From: Kangiella sp.
Lineage (GTDB): Bacteria > Pseudomonadota > Gammaproteobacteria > Enterobacterales > Kangiellaceae
Length of the DNA: 7,116 nucleotides
Assembly (NCBI GenBank): GCA_026195755.1
Contig: JAPHRL010000235.1
Span: forward strand, 1 to 7,116
Direction of reading: 5' to 3'
Part shown: piece by piece, positions 1 through 4,562 of the stretch
How positions within the stretch are numbered: the first letter of the stretch is position 1
How the letters are laid out: every line of letters starts with the position of its first letter
The notes under the pieces: generated by a model
What the model was told of the DNA's origin: nothing
What the model saw: only the letters and a program-made list of their open reading frames with translations
Database searches by the model: none
Position numbers and translations under genes: made by a program

Positions 1-339
1 CCAATCCTAACTCATGACCCTACGGCTCATGCAGAAATGGTTGTCTTGCGGGCTGCCGGTCAAATACTCGACAATTATCGTCTGGTGGATACTACGCTAT
101 ATGTGACTTTAGAGCCTTGTGCAATGTGCGCTATGGCGATGGTTCATGCAAGGGTGTCAAGGGTGGTTTTCGCAACTACTGACCCACGCACGGGTGCTGC
201 TGGTTCTGTACTTAATATTTTGCAGAACCCAAGCTTTAATCATCAGTGTGAAGTTGAAACAGGCTTGTTACAGGAAGAGTCTAGTCAACAATTAAAGCGC
301 TTCTTCCGTAACAAAAGAGCAGACAAGCAAAATAAATAA
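1..339 (+). CDS. tadA: tRNA-specific adenosine deaminase TadA, 5' end outside window
   Basis: TadA deaminates adenosine 34 to inosine in the anticodon of tRNA-Arg(ACG), so that one tRNA can read several Arg codons; it acts in the cytosol as a zinc-dependent dimer. The frame is open from base 1, and 112 residues are visible of about 165 typical for the family. The zinc and catalytic motif HAE lies at visible residues 10-12 (bases 28-36): His is a zinc ligand and Glu the proton shuttle. The second zinc motif PCAMC follows, with Cys at bases 118-120 and 127-129. The C-terminal pattern with TGAAGS and then a basic tail ending in RNKRADKQNK fits bacterial TadA rather than a cytidine or guanine deaminase. 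One oddity is CAMCAMAM where the family normally has CxxCAGAM, so a usual Gly is Met. The gene ends only 12 bases before the promoter of the next transcription unit. Confidence 0.93.
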   Translation, partial: PILTHDPTAHAEMVVLRAAGQILDNYRLVDTTLYVTLEPCAMCAMAMVHARVSRVVFATTDPRTGAAGSVLNILQNPSFNHQCEVETGLLQEESSQQLKRFFRNKRADKQNK

Positions 340-350
340 CCAGTAATTAT

Positions 351-378
351 TTGACTTATCCGTTAGATCACTTATATT
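351..378 (+). promoter_or_regulatory. predicted sigma70 promoter for the lysine leader and lysC-lysA
   Basis: The -35 element TTGACT (351-356) and -10 element TATATT (373-378) each match consensus at five of six bases and are 16 bases apart. A start 5-8 bases past the -10 box falls at about 383-386, at or just before the ATG of the leader peptide (386). The promoter lies directly after the tadA stop codon, so the lysine unit can be transcribed independently of tadA. This is inferred from sequence only; the 16-base spacing is slightly short of the optimum of 17. Confidence 0.6.
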
Positions 379-385
379 TCGCATT

Positions 386-460
386 ATGAATATGACTTTT
401 TCTTTCAAGAAACATACCAAGAAGGCACTTAAAAAACGTGTCCTTTATGGCTGTGGGTGA
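386..460 (+). CDS. lysine-rich leader peptide of a putative attenuator (24 aa)
   Basis: This short ORF starts ATG AAT ATG ACT and ends TGT GGG TGA. Six of its 24 residues are Lys, in three adjacent pairs: residues 8-9 (407-412), 12-13 (419-424) and 16-17 (431-436), so three Lys-Lys pairs fall within ten codons. It is followed by RVLYGCG and a stop that overlaps an RNA segment able to disarm the downstream terminator. This is the layout of his, thr, leu or trp leader peptides, in which ribosome stalling at codons of the regulated amino acid chooses the RNA fold. The gene downstream makes lysine, matching the codons. No Shine-Dalgarno is visible before ATG 386, and the predicted transcription start is almost on the ATG, so a leaderless start is likely; ATG 392 is an in-frame alternative. 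Expression of the peptide is not proven by sequence. Confidence 0.78.
   Translation: MNMTFSFKKHTKKALKKRVLYGCG
422..445 (+). promoter_or_regulatory. possible pause (1:2) hairpin inside the leader ORF
   Basis: AAGGCAC (422-428) can pair with GTG-T-CCTT (438-445), with one bulged T and a 9-base loop containing the third Lys-Lys pair. It shares strand 438-444 with the antiterminator, so the two are alternatives. By analogy with the trp leader it could be the pause or protector hairpin that forms when the leader is not being translated. The stem is weak, and its role is inference. Confidence 0.4.
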
Positions 461-505
461 AAGAAAAGTTACTTTGTTTTCAATTTCAAAACCCGCACAG
501 GACAT
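438..505 (+). promoter_or_regulatory. predicted antiterminator structure, exclusive with the terminator
   Basis: Three helices stack in this segment. GTGTCCT (438-444) pairs with AGGACAT (499-505) with one G-U. TGTGGGT (452-458) pairs with ACCCGCA (491-497) with one G-U. Between them an A-U rich hairpin, GAAA GAAAA (459-467) with TTTTC AA TTTC (477-487), closes the top. The second helix uses exactly the 5' arm of the terminator stem, so antiterminator and terminator cannot coexist. A ribosome finishing at TGA 458-460 would cover 452-458 and let the terminator form. A ribosome stalled at Lys codons 419-436 would leave 452-458 free and favour readthrough. The pairing was read by eye; no folding energies were computed. 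Confidence 0.68.
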
Positions 506-522
506 CCTTTGCGGGTTTTTTT
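488..522 (+). terminator. intrinsic terminator/attenuator upstream of lysC-lysA
   Basis: AAAACCCGCA (488-497) pairs perfectly with TGCGGGTTTT (510-519), and the U tract is seven T (516-522). The 12-base loop can form a small inner AGG/CCT stem. It lies after the leader promoter and ORF and 53 bases before the lysC-lysA ATG, so it terminates the lysine transcript itself and acts as an attenuator. It would also stop any transcript reading through from tadA. Confidence 0.9.
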
Positions 523-564
523 ATGGGTCATGATTTTATTTAACACAATTCGCACAACAGATTT

Positions 565-568
565 GGAG
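565..568 (+). promoter_or_regulatory. ribosome binding site of lysC-lysA
   Basis: GGAG lies 7 bases before ATG 576. This sets the start of the fusion protein, which then begins MTTTSTVHVLKFGGTS, with the kinase glycine motif at the expected distance from the N-terminus. The site lies past the terminator, so it is present only on readthrough transcripts. Confidence 0.75.
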
Positions 569-575
569 ATTAGCG

Positions 576-3137
576 ATGACAACAACTAGCACAGTGCACG
601 TTTTGAAATTTGGTGGTACCAGTGTGTCTTCACGCAGCAATTGGGACACTATTGCCAAGATCGTCAAACGAAAACGTGCTAAAGGCATCAAGGTATTTGT
701 TGTACATTCGGCAATAAGCACTGTCTCCAATCGTCTTGAGCAATTGATCGTCCAGGCTATTGATGGTGATTATGCGGAGGGTTATAAGGAGATTGTAACA
801 CTTCATAATCAGCTCATTGACTCCTTAGGGGTAGCTGAGAACTTACTTGAAGAAGAGTACCTGTACTTAAAGCGGCTATTGGATGGCATCAACTTGCTGG
901 GGGAGGTAAGTGACCGTACTCGCGCCTTGATTATGGCCCAAGGTGAGCTTTGGGCGACTAAAATTGGTGCAGACTACTTATCCCAAGTACTTGATGATAA
1001 GCCATTGTGGTTGGATGCCAGGGATTATTTATACGCTAACCCACAGAGTCAGAATGACTACCTGTCTGCGGGCTGTGTATGCGACCTTGATCAGAACTTA
1101 ATTAATGCTACTCAAGATGTGCCTGTGGTCATCACGCAAGGCTTTATTGCCAGCAATGGTGAGCAAGATACAGTGTTATTGGGGCGCGGTGGTTCAGATA
1201 CCTCTGCGGCTTATTTTGCTGCCAAGTTGGCGGCATCAAAGCTTGAAATATGGACCGATGTACCTGGTATTTTCACGGCAAACCCAAGCCATGTACCTAA
1301 CGCCCGCCTACTGAATCATCTTAATTACGATGAGGCACAGGAGATGGCATCGGCTGGCGCCAAGGTGTTACATCCCAGAGCGATACGTCCTGCACAATTA
1401 TCGGATATTCCCATCTTTATTCGCTCAACTATAGATTCTGAATTAGCTGGAACTCAAATCCATCATTTTGACAACCGTTGGGGCATGGTCAAAGCAATTA
1501 CAGCTAAAAATGGAATCACCTTAATATCCATGGAAAGCCAGGGTATGTGGCAACAGGCGGGTTTTTTGGCTGACTTATTTGCTATCTTTAAAAAGCATCA
1601 GGTGTCTGTCGATCTGGTCTCGACCTCTGAAACCAACGTTACTATTAGTTTAGACAGTTTGACGCAAGTTGTCAGCGAGCGAAGGCTTAAAAATCTGGTC
1701 GAAGAGTTGGCGACTATTTGCCGAGTCAATGTTATGAAAAACTGTTCTGCAGTATCTATTGTTGGTCAGAACGTGCGAGCTATTCTGCATAAAATTGCCC
1801 CTGCTTTTGCGATCTTTGAGACCTACAAAGTGTATCTGTTGTCACAGGCTGCATCGGATCTGAATTTAACTTTTGTTATCGATGATGAGCATTGCGATAA
1901 GGTTATCGCAGCACTGCATGAGTTACTCATCAGCAACAACCCAAATAGTGAAATTCTTGGCCCGACAGCTAAAGAACTTAAAAAGCCAGCTACAGAAGTT
2001 GTTGTAGAAAAGTGGTGGCAGCAGCGACGTGGCGAAATCGAGCAGTGTCTTGAAACACGAGAAAATGCGTATATCTATAATCTTACCGCTGTGGCAGAGA
2101 ATATTAACAATCTACAAAGCATCAGTGCAGTCGACCAAATTTTCTTTGCGGTAAAAGCAAATAATCACCCACAAGTGTTAACTACGGCTTATGAGCAAGG
2201 CATTGGGTTTGAAACTGTATCCATCTTTGAAGTGGAGCGAATTAAAGAATTATTTCCAGCTATTGATACCAACCGAATATTCTTTACGCCTAACTTTGCC
2301 TGCCATAACGAATATCAAAAGGCATTGGATTATGGAGTCATGCTGTCACTTGATAGTAGCTACCCTTTGAAGTACTGGGCGAAGACCTTTGCTAATAAAA
2401 CGATTTTTCTCCGCATTGATCCTAATGTCGGTAAAGGTCACCATGAGAATGTGCGGACAGCCGGGGCTACTTCGAAGTTTGGTATTCCCATTCAGGAGTT
2501 AGAAGGATTACTACCCATTATTAAAGAGCATAATATTAAGGTGCTCGGCTTGCATGCTCATGCTGGAAGTGGGATTTTAACGAATGAGCACTGGGCTGAG
2601 CATGCTCGTCTGCTGGCAAGTGTTGCCAAGCAGTTTCCTGATGTGAAATATCTCAATCTGGGGGGGGGCTTTGGGATTAAAGAGCGAGCACAACAAACAG
2701 AGCTAACGATGGAGCAAATTAATCAAAGCCTGCTAGAAGTAAAAGTACAATATCCAGACTATCAATTATGGATTGAGCCTGGGCGTTATATTGCCGCTAA
2801 TACTGGTGTACTGGTATCTAAAGTCACCCAAGTTAAACAAAAACAGAATTATTATTACGTGGGTATTAATACTGGTATGAACTCACTGATGCGGCCAGCG
2901 CTTTATGGTTCTTACCATAATATTGTAAACTTAAGCAGGATGACCGAAAGTAAAAATCATTTGGCTACGGTTGTTGGCCCAATTTGCGAAAGTACCGACA
3001 AGCTAGGTATTGAGATACCGTTTCCTGATACCTTTGAAGGGGACCTGATCCTGATTGAAAATGCTGGTGCATATGGACATGTTATGTCTACCCATTACAA
3101 CATGCGCTCCCCAGCAGAGGAGCTATGTTTAGCATAA
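576..3137 (+). CDS. lysAC: bifunctional aspartate kinase / diaminopimelate decarboxylase (LysC-LysA fusion)
   Basis: This 853-residue cytosolic enzyme joins the first step of the aspartate pathway (ATP-dependent phosphorylation of L-aspartate) to the last step of lysine synthesis (PLP-dependent decarboxylation of meso-diaminopimelate to L-lysine). Residues 1 to about 300 are the kinase: KFGGTS at 11-16, GRGGSD at 203-208, and TDVPGIFTANP near 227-237. Residues of about 305-460 look like the ACT regulatory region, the probable site of lysine feedback. From about 475 the decarboxylase follows: PLP lysine K527 in FFAVKAN, HAGSG at 662-666, phosphate-binding GGGFG at 696-700, EPGR at 734-737, CESTD at 804-808, and GAYG with Y833. 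All main catalytic motifs of both halves are intact, and the length fits a complete fusion. Such fusions are known in Xanthomonas/Xylella-type bacteria. Expression is probably controlled by the lysine leader upstream. A run of nine G (2660-2668) encodes the GGG of the phosphate loop. Confidence 0.95.
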   Translation: MTTTSTVHVLKFGGTSVSSRSNWDTIAKIVKRKRAKGIKVFVVHSAISTVSNRLEQLIVQAIDGDYAEGYKEIVTLHNQLIDSLGVAENLLEEEYLYLKRLLDGINLLGEVSDRTRALIMAQGELWATKIGADYLSQVLDDKPLWLDARDYLYANPQSQNDYLSAGCVCDLDQNLINATQDVPVVITQGFIASNGEQDTVLLGRGGSDTSAAYFAAKLAASKLEIWTDVPGIFTANPSHVPNARLLNHLNYDEAQEMASAGAKVLHPRAIRPAQLSDIPIFIRSTIDSELAGTQIHHFDNRWGMVKAITAKNGITLISMESQGMWQQAGFLADLFAIFKKHQVSVDLVSTSETNVTISLDSLTQVVSERRLKNLVEELATICRVNVMKNCSAVSIVGQNVRAILHKIAPAFAIFETYKVYLLSQAASDLNLTFVIDDEHCDKVIAALHELLISNNPNSEILGPTAKELKKPATEVVVEKWWQQRRGEIEQCLETRENAYIYNLTAVAENINNLQSISAVDQIFFAVKANNHPQVLTTAYEQGIGFETVSIFEVERIKELFPAIDTNRIFFTPNFACHNEYQKALDYGVMLSLDSSYPLKYWAKTFANKTIFLRIDPNVGKGHHENVRTAGATSKFGIPIQELEGLLPIIKEHNIKVLGLHAHAGSGILTNEHWAEHARLLASVAKQFPDVKYLNLGGGFGIKERAQQTELTMEQINQSLLEVKVQYPDYQLWIEPGRYIAANTGVLVSKVTQVKQKQNYYYVGINTGMNSLMRPALYGSYHNIVNLSRMTESKNHLATVVGPICESTDKLGIEIPFPDTFEGDLILIENAGAYGHVMSTHYNMRSPAEELCLA

Positions 3138-3217
3138 TTAAGCAGGTGTTAGACTTTGATGTGATCGACTTTAAAAATTCTTGTTGAGTAGTATGATAAG
3201 AGTATGTCATGAGATAT

Positions 3218-3222
3218 GGAGG
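3218..3222 (+). promoter_or_regulatory. ribosome binding site deciding the start at 3228
   Basis: GGAGG lies 5 bases before ATG 3228 and overlaps the earlier in-frame ATG at 3216. The earlier ATG has no comparable site. The start at 3228 is therefore preferred, giving a protein that begins MAHSKMGVWIDHREA. Confidence 0.75.
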
Positions 3223-3227
3223 TGTTT

Positions 3228-3653
3228 ATGGCTCACTCTAAAATGGGTGTCTGGATCGACCATAGAGAGGCTGTGCTGGTCGGAGTTAGTGACAAAGGTA
3301 TCAGCACACGCTTTTTTCAGTCTGGCGTGGAAGAGCATATAGACGAAAAGCGTGGTTCTCGCTCTGAAACACCCTATGGACCACAGGGCGTGTTTGCTGA
3401 AGACAAAGCTGATAGACGGAACCAGCAGATACTTAATCAATATTATTCAGAAGTAGCTAATAGTGTTAATAATGCAAAAAACTTGTATGTCTTTGGCCCT
3501 GCTGAAGCAAAACAGGAGTTTGTAAAATATCTAGAAAAGTACTCTCCTAATAATGGCCTTAAAATCGAGGTAGAAGCTGCCGACAAAATGACAGAAACCC
3601 AAATCATCGAAACCGTTAAGAAACACTTCAAGTACCGACCAGGTTTGTTTTAG
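3228..3653 (+). CDS. conserved-type cytosolic protein, possibly eRF1 domain 3 / L7Ae-like fold
   Basis: The product is 141 residues, hydrophilic, with no signal peptide or membrane segment. It shows an N-terminal strand with GVWIDHREAVLV (residues 7-18), a charged middle, then NLYVFGPAEAKQEFVKYLEK (85-104) and EAADKMTETQIIETVKKHF (116-134). The order of WIDH near the start, FGPxEAK in the middle and ADKMT near the end resembles small proteobacterial proteins that I recall being linked to the archaeo-eukaryotic release-factor (eRF1 domain 3) or L7Ae-like fold. That is memory, not a search, and no function can be assigned. The gene starts 90 bases after lysC-lysA on the same strand, with no clear terminator between, so cotranscription is possible. 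A TATGAT at 3192-3197 could be its own -10 box, but no good -35 is visible. Confidence 0.85.
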   Translation: MAHSKMGVWIDHREAVLVGVSDKGISTRFFQSGVEEHIDEKRGSRSETPYGPQGVFAEDKADRRNQQILNQYYSEVANSVNNAKNLYVFGPAEAKQEFVKYLEKYSPNNGLKIEVEAADKMTETQIIETVKKHFKYRPGLF

Positions 3654-3754
3654 ATTATAGATAGCCCCATTTTGAACAACTGTGAACCTTAGGTTGGCAA
3701 TTAATGTCAGCGCATACCCCTTATATTGAGCTAAGACATGTACAAAATATAGCA

Positions 3755-3802
3755 ATCAAAATCTGTGACCCAAGGGAATCCCTTTAGGGAGATGATTTTG
3801 AT
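3755..3802. repeat. isolated stem-loop with 9-bp perfect outer stem
   Basis: ATCAAAATC (3755-3763) pairs perfectly with GATTTTGAT (3794-3802). Inside, CCC (3769-3771) can pair with GGG (3787-3789) around AAGGG-AAT-CCCTT (3772-3784). There is no U tract, and it lies about 100 bases past the stop at 3653, so it is not a standard intrinsic terminator. It may be an RNA 3'-end structure or a degenerate repeat. The rest of 3654-3860 shows nothing I can name. Confidence 0.5.
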
Positions 3803-3913
3803 AAGAATTTTCAGCACAAGGATGTGATGTAAATTCTGGTGCGTTAAGTATTTTGGGAGTGTCGCAGGGAGTCACGCGAAGCGTGGTCTCAATATCGGGG
3901 TGGTCTTCTTTTA

Positions 3914-3980
3914 TGAAGTACATCCTGTACTTCACCCTTCGGGCTAGCTTCGCTATTCAAAATCGTTCCAGACGATTTTG
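3914..3980 (-). repeat. left copy of the inverted hairpin unit
   Basis: It contains hairpins 3914-3934 and 3958-3980 with two small TTC-loop hairpins between. Reverse complemented, it matches 3999-4072: the shared core ACAGGATGT is identical and the flanking stem bases differ in compensated pairs. Strand is given relative to the right copy and is arbitrary. Confidence 0.7.
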
Positions 3981-3998
3981 TGGTTACTTAGAGCAAGA

Positions 3999-4072
3999 CA
4001 AATTTGTCCGGAACAAATTTGAACAGCGGAGTGAAGCGACGCTGGCTTTAGCGGAATACAGGATGTATTCCG
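3999..4072 (+). repeat. right copy of the inverted hairpin unit
   Basis: It contains hairpins 3999-4021 (loop CCGGA) and 4052-4072 (core ACAGGATGT), with a GAAGCG-containing segment between. It is the diverged inverted partner of 3914-3980. Similarity continues just outside it: TAAAAGTAG (4073-4081) resembles the reverse complement of the bases just left of 3914. Confidence 0.7.
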
Positions 4073-4130
4073 TAAAAGTAGCTCGCCGAGTGGCGAAAGA
4101 AACAGTAAAGGAATGATTGAAAGAGCATGG

Positions 4131-4150
4131 AATCCCGCCTTCGCGGGAAT
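4131..4150. repeat. short GC-rich palindrome of the AATCCCGC...GCGGGAAT type
   Basis: TCCCGC (4133-4138) and GCGGGA (4143-4148) form a 6-bp stem around CTTC. Similar ATTCCC-N8-GGGAAT palindromes are dispersed in many proteobacterial genomes (the Neisseria dRS3 repeat is one well-known example); this copy has one mismatch to that pattern. It lies downstream of the valS unit but has no convincing U tract on either strand. Confidence 0.6.
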
Positions 4151-4205
4151 GACTAAATGTTTGTAAATGAGTTACCTTGGTTATTGTTGGATAAACACAT
4201 GGGGA

Positions 4206-4562
4206 TTAGTGAATAAAGTACTCCATCTGAACTGTGGAATCATCTTCCAAACCAGTCCACATTAAACAATAAGTTTCGTCTATTTCGGCAACAAATGTTT
4301 TCTCAATGAACTGGGTTTTATGGTCTTCCACCGGATAGGTGACTTCACCGCCCTGGTGGTAGTGGAAGTTGAACCTAACCGGTTTGTTACTCTTAATTAT
4401 ATAGGTAAGTTGCTGACCCTTTTTAAGTTCTGGGCAGGCTTCACCTATTTGACCTTTACCTACTTTAAAGTAACCAAAATGTTTTTGTGGCTCTTCGATA
4501 GCCGAAGCAGGGGTACCAATCAGGGTACAGAGAATAATAAGAGAAAAAGTTAGTGATTTCAT
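4206..4562 (-). CDS. small predicted secreted/periplasmic protein of unknown function
   Basis: The product is 118 residues. The N-terminus is a clear Sec signal peptide: MKSL, then a hydrophobic stretch (about residues 5-16), with probable signal peptidase I cleavage after ASA at 19-21. The mature part is about 97 residues with two Cys (43 and 99), which could form a disulfide, and the motifs FNFHYHQGGEV (64-74) and YCLMWTG (98-104). The pattern of alternating strands suggests a small beta-sandwich, and I half-recognise the FNxHYHxG and YCLMWT motifs from uncharacterised gammaproteobacterial proteins; no function is known to me. Its ATG overlaps the valS stop codon (4559-4562, ATGA), which implies cotranscription and translational coupling with valS. 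A weak GGAA lies 5 bases upstream of the ATG. Confidence 0.88.
   Translation of the reverse strand: MKSLTFSLIILCTLIGTPASAIEEPQKHFGYFKVGKGQIGEACPELKKGQQLTYIIKSNKPVRFNFHYHQGGEVTYPVEDHKTQFIEKTFVAEIDETYCLMWTGLEDDSTVQMEYFIH

Larger units (their letters stand above)
3873..4096. repeat. mirror-symmetric intergenic hairpin array
   Basis: At least eight hairpins lie in series: CACGC/GCGTG (3873-3885), TGAAGTACA/TGTACTTCA (3914-3934), CCC/GGG (3935-3943), TAGC/GCTA (3945-3955), CAAAATCGT/ACGATTTTG (3958-3980), CAAATTTGT/ACAAATTTG (3999-4021), CAGCG/CGCTG (4024-4044), CGGAATACA/TGTATTCCG (4052-4072) and TCGCC/GGCGA (4083-4096). The left half, reverse complemented, aligns with the right half, with a centre near 3990. 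It lies between convergent genes, where REP-like palindromic elements are common. An open frame of 87 codons runs through it (3853-4116), but I read that as a by-product of the repeat. No transposase is nearby. Confidence 0.8.

Noticed and set aside
340..575. Lysine (L-box) riboswitch upstream of the lysine gene
   Set aside because: Its position fits, but I see none of the conserved L-box core segments. From promoter to terminator there are only about 140 bases, most of them taken by a Lys-rich ORF and simple alternative stems. A covariance-model search for the lysine riboswitch would settle it.
536..730. 64-residue minus-strand frame overlapping the start of lysC-lysA
   Set aside because: It is antisense to the well-supported kinase N-terminus and shows no ribosome binding site or recognisable motif.
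3192..3197. Separate promoter for the 141-aa gene (TATGAT as -10)
   Set aside because: No acceptable -35 element is found at 15-19 bases upstream, so it is not listed as a promoter.
3216..3227. Earlier start (ATG 3216) for the 141-aa protein
   Set aside because: The only good ribosome binding site, GGAGG at 3218-3222, overlaps this ATG and is correctly spaced for ATG 3228.
3853..4116. 87-residue open frame on the plus strand
   Set aside because: It lies wholly inside the hairpin array, has no Shine-Dalgarno, and its Arg/Lys-rich product is what palindromic arms would encode by chance. It is better explained by the repeat.
4131..4150. Intrinsic terminator for the valS unit or for a plus-strand transcript
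   Set aside because: The stem is good, but neither strand has a run of T after it.
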